Shown in pieces: positions 45,670-54,813 of a DNA stretch of 64,000 nucleotides. The stretch lies in assembly GCF_923079645.1 (NCBI RefSeq), contig NZ_CAKLPY010000002.1:62001-126000 (forward strand). The letters are read 5' to 3'. Positions within the stretch are counted from its first letter, which is position 1. Every line of letters begins with the position of its first letter. The notes beneath the pieces were generated by a model. That model was not told the origin of the DNA. It worked only from the letters and a program-made list of their open reading frames with translations, and made no database searches. The position numbers and the translations under genes were made by a program. The DNA comes from Emticicia aquatica (lineage in GTDB: Bacteria; Bacteroidota; Bacteroidia; Cytophagales; Spirosomataceae).

Positions 45670-46437
45670 TTAGTGTGCTTCTTTTTCTTCTTTATAGACT
45701 TTGACCGCTTTAAAAATCGCATCAGCCAGTTTATCTTGGCCGCTATCTGTACCCAATATTTTTTTATCGGTGGCGTTGGTTAGATAACCAGTTTCTACAT
45801 AAATTCCAGGCATTGCCGTTTGCCACAATACTTGAAATCCCGCTTGCTTTACGCCTCTACTTTTATGTCCAACTTTTGAAATTTGCTTTTCAACCATACT
45901 TGCCAACTTTACGCTTTCTTTCATAAAAGCATTTTGATAATTCGCAAGCATGATATTGGCCATTGGCGAACTCAAATCGTAGCCTTTATAGTTTTTCTTA
46001 TAATTATCTTCCATCAAAATAACCTCATTTTCTCGCATCGCCAATTCAAGGTTTTCTTCGGTTTTATGCAGACCCATTACGTAAGTTTCCGACCCACTCA
46101 ATTTTGAAGAATATGGATTAGCATTGACGTGAATACAAATAAACAGATCGGCTTTATTGCGATTCGCAATGGCTGCACGCTCATGCAATGGAATAAAAAC
46201 ATCGGTTTTTCTGGTATAAATAACTTTTACCCCAGGAAGTTTTTCCTGAATTTTTTTTCCTAATTTCAAGGTAACACTTAAAGCGATGTCTTTTTCACGA
46301 AGTTTGCTATTGTGCGTGCCTGGGTCTTTTCCTCCATGCCCGGCATCAATGACAATAGTTCTGATTTTGCCACTTTGAGCTGTTACAATTCCTTGCGTAA
46401 TTATGAATATAAAAAGGACTTTAAGAATTTTTAACAT
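45670..46437 (-). CDS. N-acetylmuramoyl-L-alanine amidase (Amidase_3)
   Basis: A 255-residue exported enzyme (signal peptide MLKILKVLFIFIITQGIVTAQ) that cuts the bond between MurNAc and the peptide stem. Zinc ligands and catalytic residues are visible: His in VIDAGHGGKDPG near residue 34, Glu in SKLREKDIALS near 48, His in CIHVNANP near 103, and Glu in IYVETGYLTN near 220. A family-typical block (SPMANIML) regulates access to the site. It is divergent from lptD and upstream of the MCE gene, forming an envelope cluster. Confidence 0.93.
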   Translation of the reverse strand: MLKILKVLFIFIITQGIVTAQSGKIRTIVIDAGHGGKDPGTHNSKLREKDIALSVTLKLGKKIQEKLPGVKVIYTRKTDVFIPLHERAAIANRNKADLFICIHVNANPYSSKLSGSETYVMGLHKTEENLELAMRENEVILMEDNYKKNYKGYDLSSPMANIMLANYQNAFMKESVKLASMVEKQISKVGHKSRGVKQAGFQVLWQTAMPGIYVETGYLTNATDKKILGTDSGQDKLADAIFKAVKVYKEEKEAH

Positions 46438-46595
46438 GATTTTATGGTCAAACGTTCTTTCACTACCATATAATAGCTAATTTTGTGCCATTACGGTGCG
46501 TTAGTTAAATAGTTTTGCGAAGAGAAGTTCAAATTTGAAGATTTAAGCCAAAAATGACTGGCTTTTTCGTAATTAATAATTAAGTCAACATTTTA

Positions 46596-46603
46596 CAAAG
46601 ATA
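46596..46603 (-). promoter_or_regulatory. Predicted -7 element of the amidase/MCE operon
   Basis: The minus strand reads TATCTTTG, a full match to TAnnTTTG. It lies about 160 bases before the amidase start, giving a fairly long leader. Confidence 0.45.
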
Positions 46604-46702
46604 CGATTTTTGGAACAACTGAAAAAATATAACTCCAAACCACTCCAAAATAGCTCGTGGCTATTCGCTTTTTGCTTTTTGAAGTTCAATTGGAAACTCA
46701 AG

Positions 46703-49684
46703 ATGAATATTCCTATTTTCACAGCTCGCTTTTCTGTTTTTATCAGTATTTTTTTGTTCTTCTCTATCCATACTTTTGCTCAATTTCCTTCTGGAACTGG
46801 TGGTAGATTTTCTGGATTTGGCACAGGAAATACTGGAACAAAAAGGGCATCAACCACAACACCTTCACGTACAGCAAGCCCTTTCGGAAATAAATTATTT
46901 GAAGAAAAAAAAGATACCACTCGTGTATTAATTCCAGACTCCCTTCGTAGCAAAGAAAGTGGATTGGCTTCAACAGTACAATATATTGCCGAAGATTCAA
47001 CGGTAATGGATGTAACTGGCGAAATTATTAATCTCTACGGAAAAGCCAAAGTAACTTACGGCGAAATTGAACTTCAAGCAGATTTTATTCAAATTAATTG
47101 GGGTAAAAGTGAGGTTTTTGCTCATGGTTTGCCCGATACAACTAAAAAAGGCGACAAAGTAAAAGGGAAACCAATCTTTAGCCAAGGGGGCGATAAATAC
47201 AATACCGACACGATTCGCTATAATTTCAAATCTCGAAAAGCAGTCATAAAAAATATTGTAACGCAGCAAGGTGAAGGTTTTGTAACAGGCGAAAAAGTAA
47301 AAAAAGATGCCAATGATGATATGTATTTGGTTGATGCCAAATACACAACTTGTAATTTGAAAGAACCTCATTTTCATATTGCGGCAAAAAAAATCAAGCT
47401 TGTCAATAAAAAACAAGTCATTTCAGGGCCTTTTAATTTTGTGTTAAGTGGCATTCCACTGCCTATTGGGCTGCCTTTTGGTTTCTTTCCTGTACCTAAA
47501 AATAAAGAAGCAGGAACATCAGGAATCATCATGGGAAGTTATGGCGAAGACCCAAACGGAAGAGGATTTTATTTTCGTGATTTTGGCTATTATTTTGCCA
47601 TAAATGAAAAAATTGGGGCAAAAATTATTGGGCAAATTTATTCTAATGGTAGTCTTGGACTAGGCATTCAATCGAGTTATTCGAAGCGATATAAATATTC
47701 TGGAAATTTAAGTTTTCAGTATAATTTTAATAAAAACAAGCCTGAAGTTGTTGCAAGTGATGATAAAAACACCTACACCACTAAAGACTTTAATTTGAGT
47801 TGGTCGCATTCACCTGCTAACAAACGTCCCGACCGTAGTTTTTCTTCATCGGTCAATTTACGTAGCAATGGCTTTAATCGAAATAACGTCAATACGGTTG
47901 ATGTAAGTAATTATTTGAGCAGCACTTCCAATTCATCCATTCAAGTTGGGCGAACTTTTGGTCAAAAACTCGTAACGAGTTCGGGCATCAACGTTTCTCA
48001 GAATTTCACTACTGGGCAGATGGATGCTTCACTCAATTATAGTTTAGGTCTTAATCAGTTTAACCCTTTTGTGCCTGAAAAAAAACAAATCGGTCGATGG
48101 TTTGAATCGTTTAGGGTAGGTTTGAATGTGAGTGGCGGTTATCAAGCAACTAATACAAGAGTGAATAGCATTACGAGTTATTCGGATTATAAAATTGTTC
48201 GTCAAAATGACGATGGCTCGTATTCTTCCATCGAAGCAAAACCATTGACCAACGAAGAAATAAGGTTGAGAGATGCCAATCCTTTGAGCTTAACGGTTGA
48301 AGAACGAGTTTTACAAAAAGCATTACAAGCACGGTTGAGTAATGTCAGAAAATTGAATAGCTTAGATGCAATTAATGACATTTTAAAAGATGGGCAATTC
48401 CGAACTACGTATTCAATTCCGATTGCTTTGCCTAATTTTAAATTAGCTCGATACATCAACTTTACACCAAGCATTGCTCTACGAGGCGATATTTTCACGC
48501 AAAGCCTTAGTTATAAATACATTGAAAGCGAAAACGCAGTTAAGATTGATACAGTTAAAGGTTTTTTTCCGACTTATCAAACGTCAGTTTCGGGAAGCAT
48601 GAATACCCGAGTATATGGTACTTATCAGTTTAAAGGAGGTGGACGATTACAAGCGATTCGTCACACAATGGCTCCATCTTTGAGTTTAAGTTACGCCCCA
48701 GATTTCACTAAAAATCTTTTCCAATATAATGTTGTCAGAATTGATAAAAGTACTGACGATGCAGGAAAAGTTACTTATGATACTCTCCGAAAACTTTTAC
48801 CAAAATATCCAACTTTGGGTGCTTCAGCGGGAGCTTCTGGGAATATTAGTTTCAATCTAACAAATCAACTTGAAGCAAAAGTTCGCTCAAAATCAGATAC
48901 GGCAGCAAAGGCTTTTGAAAAAATTTCATTATTAGATAACTTGAGTTTAAGTACTAGCTATAATCTGTTGGCCTTGGGTGATTCGATGAATCTGTCGAAT
49001 ATTAATTTAAGCGGAAATACTAATTTATTCAAAAACCTAATCAATCTCAATATGGGTGCAACGCTCGACCCATATTTTTATCAAGAAGAACCGACAGCCG
49101 AATTGAGAGCGTTAAATCCTGCTGGCCGAATCAGACGTTTTTATAAATTACAAGAAGTAAAAGGTTTCCAAGGTTTAGCCACTTTGCGTTCGGCAAATAT
49201 TGCTATTTCAACTCGTTTTTCACCAGCAACTTTTAACAAAGATAAACCACAACCCAAAAACACTCAAACTAACGACCCAACGATGGATGCTATGAGGAAA
49301 TTTGTAGCTGCCAACCCTGAACTTTACGTTGATTTTACGATACCTTGGACTTTAAATTTAAGCTATAACTTTAATTATAATAAACAAGGTTTGGCAAAAG
49401 CTCAAATTACACAGGCAATCACGATTCAAGGCGATTTGAGTTTGACTCCGAAATGGAAAGTTGGTTTTAATACTGGTTATGATATGCAATTAAAAGCTCC
49501 AACGTTGACAAATATTACGCTTCATCGTGAATTACATTGTTGGGATATGGCATTTAATTGGACTCCGATTTCGGGATATTCGGTGCGTAGTAGTTATTCA
49601 TTTACGCTCAATGTTCGGAGTGCATTATTGCAGGAATTGAAAGTAAGTCGTCGCCGTCAATACTATGGAACTGGTGGATTTTAA
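46703..49684 (+). CDS. lptD: LPS-assembly outer-membrane protein LptD
   Basis: LptD is the barrel that inserts LPS into the outer leaflet. The start at 46703 (MNIPIFTARFSVF) is preferred over a TTG at 46610, because it directly begins a signal peptide ending IHTFAQ. The 993-residue protein has an N-terminal OstA/LptA-like beta-jellyroll (about 90-250: VTGEIINLYGKAKVTYGEIELQAD, and DTIRYNFKSRKA), a linker with PFGFFPVPK, and a long barrel typical of Bacteroidota LptD, ending RRRQYYGTGGF. This longer, Bacteroidota form lacks the cysteine pattern of E. coli LptD. It is divergent from the amidase gene. Confidence 0.9.
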   Translation: MNIPIFTARFSVFISIFLFFSIHTFAQFPSGTGGRFSGFGTGNTGTKRASTTTPSRTASPFGNKLFEEKKDTTRVLIPDSLRSKESGLASTVQYIAEDSTVMDVTGEIINLYGKAKVTYGEIELQADFIQINWGKSEVFAHGLPDTTKKGDKVKGKPIFSQGGDKYNTDTIRYNFKSRKAVIKNIVTQQGEGFVTGEKVKKDANDDMYLVDAKYTTCNLKEPHFHIAAKKIKLVNKKQVISGPFNFVLSGIPLPIGLPFGFFPVPKNKEAGTSGIIMGSYGEDPNGRGFYFRDFGYYFAINEKIGAKIIGQIYSNGSLGLGIQSSYSKRYKYSGNLSFQYNFNKNKPEVVASDDKNTYTTKDFNLSWSHSPANKRPDRSFSSSVNLRSNGFNRNNVNTVDVSNYLSSTSNSSIQVGRTFGQKLVTSSGINVSQNFTTGQMDASLNYSLGLNQFNPFVPEKKQIGRWFESFRVGLNVSGGYQATNTRVNSITSYSDYKIVRQNDDGSYSSIEAKPLTNEEIRLRDANPLSLTVEERVLQKALQARLSNVRKLNSLDAINDILKDGQFRTTYSIPIALPNFKLARYINFTPSIALRGDIFTQSLSYKYIESENAVKIDTVKGFFPTYQTSVSGSMNTRVYGTYQFKGGGRLQAIRHTMAPSLSLSYAPDFTKNLFQYNVVRIDKSTDDAGKVTYDTLRKLLPKYPTLGASAGASGNISFNLTNQLEAKVRSKSDTAAKAFEKISLLDNLSLSTSYNLLALGDSMNLSNINLSGNTNLFKNLINLNMGATLDPYFYQEEPTAELRALNPAGRIRRFYKLQEVKGFQGLATLRSANIAISTRFSPATFNKDKPQPKNTQTNDPTMDAMRKFVAANPELYVDFTIPWTLNLSYNFNYNKQGLAKAQITQAITIQGDLSLTPKWKVGFNTGYDMQLKAPTLTNITLHRELHCWDMAFNWTPISGYSVRSSYSFTLNVRSALLQELKVSRRRQYYGTGGF

Positions 49685-49688
49685 TTAA

Positions 49689-49718
49689 GTCGATAGACAA
49701 TTAAAATTGTCTATCGAC
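49689..49718. terminator. Bidirectional terminator between lptD and the PfkB kinase gene
   Basis: GTCGATAGACAATT and its perfect complement are separated by 2 bases, 4 bases after the lptD stop and 12 from the opposite stop. Confidence 0.8.
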
Positions 49719-49730
49719 CGATATTTGTTT

Positions 49731-50645
49731 TTACAACTCAAAAGTTGCTAATTTTCTAAATTCTTCAACTCTCGCTGCAATTTCGATTTGTGATAAATCT
49801 TGGATACGCTCTGTACCAAATTTTTCTACGCAAAATGAAGCCATTGCCGAACCATAAACAATGGCACGTTTCATATTTTCAAAGCTTAAATCATCAGTTT
49901 TGGCAAGATGAGAAATGAAGCCACCTGCAAATGTATCGCCCGCACCAGTTGGATCAAAAACTTCTTCTAATGGCAATGCTGGACAGTAGAAAATATCATC
50001 ATTTTGGAATAATAATGCACCATGTTCGCCTTTTTTGATGATAAGGGTTTTCGGTCCCATCGCCATAATAGTTTTTGCCGCACGACGCAACGAATAATCA
50101 CCCGAAAGCATACGAGCCTCTTCATCATTAATGGTTACACAATCAACATCTTTTAATAATGCTTTCAAATCATCTAAGGCAATATCAATCCAAAGATTCA
50201 TTGTATCAAGCAATACAAATTTAGGACGATTTTTCAATCTCTTCAAAACAAGGTGCTGAATAGCAGGAGCTGTATTTCCTAACATTAAAAACGCACAATC
50301 TTGGAAAGACTCAGGAATTTTCGGGTCGAAATGTTCCATCACATTCAACTGTACATCCACTGTATCACGGCTGTTCATGTCGTTGTGATAACGCCCATGC
50401 CAAAAGAAAGTTTTCTCCCCTTCTCTGATTTCAAGACCTTCCACATTGACACCATGATTAACCAACGTATCAATCATTTCTTGAGGAAAATCTTCACCAA
50501 CAACGGCAACAAGGTTATTTTCTTTTACAAAATATGAAGCAGTAAGTGTGATGAAAGTGGCTGCTCCGCCAATAATTTTATCTGTTTTCCCGAATGGCGT
50601 TTCCAATTTATCAAACGCAACCGAACCTACTGTAAGTAATGACAT
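49731..50645 (-). CDS. PfkB-family sugar/nucleoside kinase
   Basis: A 304-residue ribokinase-fold enzyme that phosphorylates a sugar or nucleoside with ATP. The N-terminal glycine pair is IIGGAATF near residue 25. The catalytic and anion-hole motif is DPTGAGDTFAGGF near 237, with the base Asp in GAGD. TINDEEARML and LIIKKGEHGALLF are typical. Its substrate cannot be decided from sequence; it lacks the longer lid of many ribokinases. It is a single gene with its own predicted promoter. Confidence 0.88.
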   Translation of the reverse strand: MSLLTVGSVAFDKLETPFGKTDKIIGGAATFITLTASYFVKENNLVAVVGEDFPQEMIDTLVNHGVNVEGLEIREGEKTFFWHGRYHNDMNSRDTVDVQLNVMEHFDPKIPESFQDCAFLMLGNTAPAIQHLVLKRLKNRPKFVLLDTMNLWIDIALDDLKALLKDVDCVTINDEEARMLSGDYSLRRAAKTIMAMGPKTLIIKKGEHGALLFQNDDIFYCPALPLEEVFDPTGAGDTFAGGFISHLAKTDDLSFENMKRAIVYGSAMASFCVEKFGTERIQDLSQIEIAARVEEFRKLATFEL

Positions 50646-50698
50646 AGATAATTTACCTCTATAAGAGGACTTATTTAGTGAAAAATATCTTCTTTTTG

Positions 50699-50706
50699 CA
50701 AAGTTA
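50699..50706 (-). promoter_or_regulatory. Predicted -7 element of the PfkB kinase gene
   Basis: The minus strand reads TAACTTTG, matching TAnnTTTG, about 54 bases before the start. Confidence 0.5.
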
Positions 50707-50746
50707 GTAAATTTTTTATCTTTTTTTAGAGCTTAAAAGTCTTTTT

Positions 50747-51934
50747 TTAGATTGGCGGACAACGCTTAAACTCCTTATTTCTATCAAACAAATAGCGGTA
50801 AGTTATATAAGTCTTGTATTTTTTTGCTCCTAGCATTTGTGTTACTTTGAGCATTTTTGGGTTAAAATCAGCAATCCAATTAAGTTCGAGGGTTTCGTAC
50901 TGATAATTTGGCACCCAACAAGCCCTCGAAAACGATAAAGCAATGGCCGATTCGATGCCACGACCTTGGTATTCGGGAATTACGCCAAAAATTACGCCAC
51001 GAGCTTTTTTATTGGTTTTCATGAGCGTATGATATAACCACTTTATTTTGCCTATCAGATTCAATTTTCCGTTGATGTGCTTGATGATTTGGTTCAATTC
51101 GGGAATCATGATAAAAAATGCAATCGGCTGGTCGTTATGATAACCAAACCACATCAATTCTTCTTCCAAAATAGGTTTCATGGTTTGCATGATGGCCGCT
51201 GCACGCTCAGGTGTCATTTCACCTGTTGACATATTTTTTGCCCAAGCTTTGTTATAAATTATGCGAAAATCTTCGGCAAATTTGGGTAATTCTTTTTTGC
51301 TTACATGCCTAAAATCATACCCTGGTGTATTATAAATTCGATTAGCAATCTCGAATAAAGCAGGACGAACAACCTTACGAGCTTCAACTTCAGGAATCGG
51401 CAGCAAGAATGTATATTGCTGAAAATAATCTTGAAAACCGTAATTCTCGAAAAACGCTCGGTAATAATCTTGGTGATAAAACATCCCCCAAGTTGGCTCG
51501 GCATCGTGCGGGTCAACGTGTAGCCCCCACCAATTATCCCGCTCGCCAAAATTCACTGGGCCATCCATCGCTTCCATGCCTCGCTCTTGTAGCCAAACTT
51601 TGCATTTATCGAACATTGCAAACGCAACTTCTTGATTATCAATACATTCAAAAAAGCCCATACCACCTGTTGGCTGGTCATTTTGATTGGCTGTATTTGG
51701 ATTGATAAAAGCTGCCACTCGTGCGATAGTCTTACCCGACTCATCAAGAGCCAACCAACGGACGCAATCTCCTCCATCGAAAAGTGGATTTTTGGTGCGG
51801 TCAAAAATTTTTTCGATATCATTGTCGAGCGGACGAATCCAGTATTTATTACCTCTATAAAGGCTTGAAGTAAATTCTAAAAATGCCTTTTGTAGCTTTC
51901 GGCTCTCTCCTACTTCTATGATTTGCATACTCAA
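50747..51934 (-). CDS. GNAT-fold acyltransferase-like protein
   Basis: A 395-residue soluble protein common in Bacteroidota and sometimes annotated as a hypothetical GNAT protein. The N-terminal half has FVEVGESRKLQKAFLEF-like IIEVGESRK, then LYRGNKYWIRPLDND and DGPVNFGERDNWWGLHVD near residue 130. The second half has the acetyl-CoA-type loop VIPEYQGRGIESAIALSF near 320, consistent with a GNAT domain. The acceptor is unknown. The start may be 51934 or the ATG at 51928. A full -7 element lies just upstream, giving a very short leader. Confidence 0.78.
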   Translation of the reverse strand: MSMQIIEVGESRKLQKAFLEFTSSLYRGNKYWIRPLDNDIEKIFDRTKNPLFDGGDCVRWLALDESGKTIARVAAFINPNTANQNDQPTGGMGFFECIDNQEVAFAMFDKCKVWLQERGMEAMDGPVNFGERDNWWGLHVDPHDAEPTWGMFYHQDYYRAFFENYGFQDYFQQYTFLLPIPEVEARKVVRPALFEIANRIYNTPGYDFRHVSKKELPKFAEDFRIIYNKAWAKNMSTGEMTPERAAAIMQTMKPILEEELMWFGYHNDQPIAFFIMIPELNQIIKHINGKLNLIGKIKWLYHTLMKTNKKARGVIFGVIPEYQGRGIESAIALSFSRACWVPNYQYETLELNWIADFNPKMLKVTQMLGAKKYKTYITYRYLFDRNKEFKRCPPI

Positions 51935-52256
51935 TTACTATTTATGAATGCAAAGATAAAGCTTTTGAATGTTTTTTTACCACTAAGGGACTAAGAAGCA
52001 CTCAGGTATTACCGAAAGATAAATATCGTTTTGATTATTTGGTTTGGGGTTACAAAATTTGGAATTATATAATCAACTTTTATACATTTATTAGGAATGA
52101 TTGTATAAGAAAATTTGACAATTGTTAGAGAGATTTTCCAATTCAATGACTTTTTTCTAATATTAACAATATTTTCCTGAAAGTGTAGTTTATTACGACA
52201 GCTTCATTCAAACTAAGGAGAAAACAAATCAAATTTCACTATAAAAACTAAAAAAA
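51935..52256. other. Intergenic region between divergent genes
   Basis: These 322 bases separate the divergent GNAT-like gene and an unknown gene. A -7 element for the minus strand lies at 51951-51958. I see no RNA gene, repeat or small reading frame, and no good promoter for the plus-strand gene. Confidence 0.5.
51951..51958 (-). promoter_or_regulatory. Predicted -7 element of the GNAT-like gene
   Basis: The minus strand reads TATCTTTG, a full match to TAnnTTTG, 17 bases before the start; transcription would begin only about 10 bases ahead of the start codon. Confidence 0.5.
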
Positions 52257-52943
52257 ATGACTCGTAAAGAATTTTGGAAATTATACGAAGAAAGAAATTT
52301 AGAAAAAATATTGCCAGTGCTTTCGAAGGCAAAAGCTTTTGGCTTTATTATGAAAGAATATACTTTACAGTCTTCAGATTTAAGGGATTACGAACAATTA
52401 TATTTTTTATGGCAATTGAAAGCGAAGGCTTATACGGAAAAGATAAAAGTTATTTTTGAGCGGTTTGAAAAGGGAGAAACGTACAAGGAAATTATGCTTG
52501 AAGAAGCGAAAGAAAAGCAAAAAAAATTAGAATCGGTAAAAGCTGATTTGACGAAATTCAAATCGGTAAAGAAAATCCCATTTGGTGAAATTGTATTTGA
52601 AAAAAATGAGGATAAGACTTATAAATTAACCTTACCAATATTACCTTACCTCATTCATGATTACGTTTGTGAAAATGGAGTTTTGGAATTTGACCCTCTT
52701 GAAATTACAGAAAAACACATCAAAAAGGGGCGTATAGATTTTGAAGATGACACATTTGGTCAAAGTATTTATCTTTTTGGTTCTCATAATCCTGTTGATT
52801 TGAATTTTATTCAGTTTAAAGATATTTCCGAAAACAGTATTAATATTGAGATAAATTTAGCCTTTCTTTTTGAATATGAAGGTAATGGAAAAGACCAAAA
52901 ATTAGTTATTCCTCTGACTATCCCTAACATTTTCATTAATTGA
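52257..52943 (+). CDS. Hypothetical protein
   Basis: A 228-residue soluble protein that I do not recognise. The N-terminal half is helical and charged (MTRKEFWKLYEERNLEKIL, then a coiled-coil-like stretch rich in Glu and Lys at about 75-105). The C-terminal half is beta-rich, with alternating hydrophobic strands and an acidic bias, ending PLTIPNIFIN. There is no signal peptide or membrane segment. It lies 23 bases before the DUF1826-like gene, in a stretch that also holds a toxin-antitoxin pair, so it may be part of an accessory island. An immunity-protein role is possible but unsupported. Confidence 0.65.
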   Translation: MTRKEFWKLYEERNLEKILPVLSKAKAFGFIMKEYTLQSSDLRDYEQLYFLWQLKAKAYTEKIKVIFERFEKGETYKEIMLEEAKEKQKKLESVKADLTKFKSVKKIPFGEIVFEKNEDKTYKLTLPILPYLIHDYVCENGVLEFDPLEITEKHIKKGRIDFEDDTFGQSIYLFGSHNPVDLNFIQFKDISENSINIEINLAFLFEYEGNGKDQKLVIPLTIPNIFIN

Positions 52944-52966
52944 TTTTATTCGTGCTTATTGCCAAT

Positions 52967-53659
52967 ATGATAGATTTATCTCAAGTTGAAAATCAAATTC
53001 TACGTGTCACAAATTTTCACGAGCTTGTTTCAACGCCATTTGATAGAGAAAAAAATGCGATTGGCTGGATGCGTAATCTAATAGGTGATTTTGCTGAGAT
53101 TGTTAGTAAGGTAGAAATAAACGAAAATATAACCGTAATTGATGAAGAGCAACTTTGTGAACTTACATTGAGTGAACAAGGGCAACTCGCTCGTGAAATT
53201 ATATTAAACGACTTGCAGCTATTGACGGCACATGGTGCGGCTCCAGTGCTTAATGTAATCAAATACTACGACAGAGACGATGACTACCCGTTTTTTCCAA
53301 CTGATGTTTACTCTTTTCATGTTGATAGTTCTCCTGTGCCAACTGATACCATTTTATGTACTTACTATGGCGATCCGAGTGAAATATTGCCAAATTCGGA
53401 AGCCATACAAAAAATACTGATTCCTGAAATACGTGATGAACTCAAAAAACTATATGATGGAAACGATGAAGGGTTTGAAACCTTTTTAACCGAAAACTTC
53501 TTTGATTTACACTATCAAGCTAAACCCAATACAGTCCCTTTTAGCTTAGGTCTCGGACAGATGTGGAGATTGGCGATAGATTATCCTAAAAGTAAAATAC
53601 CTCCATGTGTTCATCGTGCTCCAAAGGAAAAAACTGTGCGATTGTTACTCATTTGTTGA
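52967..53659 (+). CDS. DUF1826-like protein
   Basis: The ATG at 52967 is preferred over a TTG at 52940. The 230-residue soluble protein has the pattern YSFHVDSSP, then TILCTYYGDPSEILPN near residue 120-145, and near the C-terminus PCVHRAPKEKTVRLLLIC. This resembles DUF1826, whose members show a HxD...H arrangement like that of iron/2-oxoglutarate oxygenases; a metal-dependent oxygenase function is inference. A helical insert of about 60 residues separates the two motif regions. It is probably co-transcribed with the gene before it. Confidence 0.6.
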   Translation: MIDLSQVENQILRVTNFHELVSTPFDREKNAIGWMRNLIGDFAEIVSKVEINENITVIDEEQLCELTLSEQGQLAREIILNDLQLLTAHGAAPVLNVIKYYDRDDDYPFFPTDVYSFHVDSSPVPTDTILCTYYGDPSEILPNSEAIQKILIPEIRDELKKLYDGNDEGFETFLTENFFDLHYQAKPNTVPFSLGLGQMWRLAIDYPKSKIPPCVHRAPKEKTVRLLLIC

Positions 53660-53800
53660 ATATAACTCAATTTAAGAATTTCTTTGTTCTTTCGGCTGAT
53701 AATAAATCGGTAATGAAGTTTTCGGTCAGTGTCGTTGTTGTTTTAAGAAGTGAAATAGAAGCAATACGGCAAAAATTTCTTCAAAAACTTGTAAAAACAG

Positions 53801-53830
53801 CAATTTTGTTGCTTATTTACAACAAAATTG
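53801..53830 (+). promoter_or_regulatory. Inverted-repeat operator of the toxin-antitoxin operon
   Basis: CAATTTTGTT, 10 bases, then AACAAAATTG: a perfect 10-bp inverted repeat with centres one double turn apart (20 bases), ending 7 bases before the antitoxin ATG. This spacing suits a bound dimer of the helix-turn-helix antitoxin. Confidence 0.55.
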
Positions 53831-53837
53831 TTATATC

Positions 53838-54338
53838 ATGTCTGATACAATCATCAAAACATTGCCTTTTAATACGAAAGCAAGTATAACGAAGGCTTCG
53901 GAAGTTAAAAAGAATGAAAAAAAATGGACTTTAGTTTCGGATGGAAAAACGTATGTTTGGGCTAATAAAATAGAACGCGTTGGCATTATCAGACAAGGAA
54001 TTCCATATAATTCTATCGAAACCATTAGCAAAAGACTCAATCGACCTGTTAAATCGGTGTTGTCAATCGTTGGACTTCCTCAAACTACTTACAACAAGAA
54101 AAAAAGTGAACATTCTTTGCTTGATAGCAGAGATAGTGAACTAATTATGCTGATTACGGAGCTAATCGACTATGGTATAGAAGTATTCAACAACGAAGAA
54201 GAAAAGTTTCAAAGATGGCTGAAAAAGCCAAATTTATCGCTTGGAGGAAATACGCCTGAAAGCTTACTGGACACCATTACAGGAATTGATGAAGTACAAT
54301 TCTGCCTAAACAGAATCGAATACGGAAATTTTGCCTGA
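53838..54338 (+). CDS. Xre/MbcA/ParS-type antitoxin
   Basis: A 166-residue antitoxin for a RES-domain toxin. After a basic N-terminus, residues about 45-105 form a helix-turn-helix-like segment (GIIRQGIPYNSIETISKRL, SVLSIVGLPQTTY). The C-terminal 60 residues match the DUF2384 toxin-binding region: EVFNNEEEKFQRWLKKPNLSLGGNTPESLLDT, with the typical LGGxTPxxLLDT ending. Its TGA stop overlaps the toxin ATG in the usual antitoxin-first order. It likely represses its own promoter through the inverted repeat at 53801-53830. Confidence 0.9.
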   Translation: MSDTIIKTLPFNTKASITKASEVKKNEKKWTLVSDGKTYVWANKIERVGIIRQGIPYNSIETISKRLNRPVKSVLSIVGLPQTTYNKKKSEHSLLDSRDSELIMLITELIDYGIEVFNNEEEKFQRWLKKPNLSLGGNTPESLLDTITGIDEVQFCLNRIEYGNFA

Positions 54339-54811
54339 TGAAAGTATATAGAGTTGAAAGAGAAAAATACTTAGAAACTACATTGAGCGGTATTGGTGCT
54401 TCAATGGCAAAAGGGTATAGATGGAATAGCTTCAACACTAAACTTGTTTATACTGCCGAAAGCAGAGCATTAGCAACACTTGAAGTTTCGGTTCATTTAG
54501 ATTTAAGCGAAGATTTACCCACTGACAGATATTATGTCGAAATAGAAATACCCAACGACATCATTATTTTAGAAGTCAACATTCAAGACCTTACACAAGA
54601 TTGGGATGCCAAACCTCCCACATTAACCACTCAAACTATTGGAGATGATTTTGTATTGCAGAATGAAGCAGCAATTCTGAAAGTTCCGAGTAGTATTATT
54701 CCACAGGAATTCAACTATCTGATAAACCCTAATCATCCTGATGCGATGAAAATCAAAGTAAGTAGTGTAAATCCAATGAAATTTGACACAAGATTCAAAA
54801 CAAATAAATAA
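54338..54811 (+). CDS. RES-domain toxin
   Basis: A 157-residue toxin of the RES family. Characterised members such as MbcT attack NAD, and ParT modifies PRPP synthetase. Conserved R, E and S are visible: RWNS near residue 29, VYTAESRALATLEVSVH near 38-50 with the key Glu, and VPSSIIPQEFNYLINPNHPD near 120-138. Its start overlaps the antitoxin stop by one base, so the two are translationally coupled. All family residues are intact, so it should be active when free. Confidence 0.92.
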   Translation: MKVYRVEREKYLETTLSGIGASMAKGYRWNSFNTKLVYTAESRALATLEVSVHLDLSEDLPTDRYYVEIEIPNDIIILEVNIQDLTQDWDAKPPTLTTQTIGDDFVLQNEAAILKVPSSIIPQEFNYLINPNHPDAMKIKVSSVNPMKFDTRFKTNK

Positions 54812-54813
54812 AG

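Noticed and set aside
46610-46702. TTG start giving a longer LptD
   Set aside because: The extra 31 residues would place a non-signal stretch before a clear signal peptide that starts at the ATG 46703.
53605-53889. A 94-residue reading frame between the DUF1826-like gene and the antitoxin
   Set aside because: It overlaps the end of one gene and the start of the other in a different frame, lacks a recognisable domain, and would run through the inverted repeat operator.
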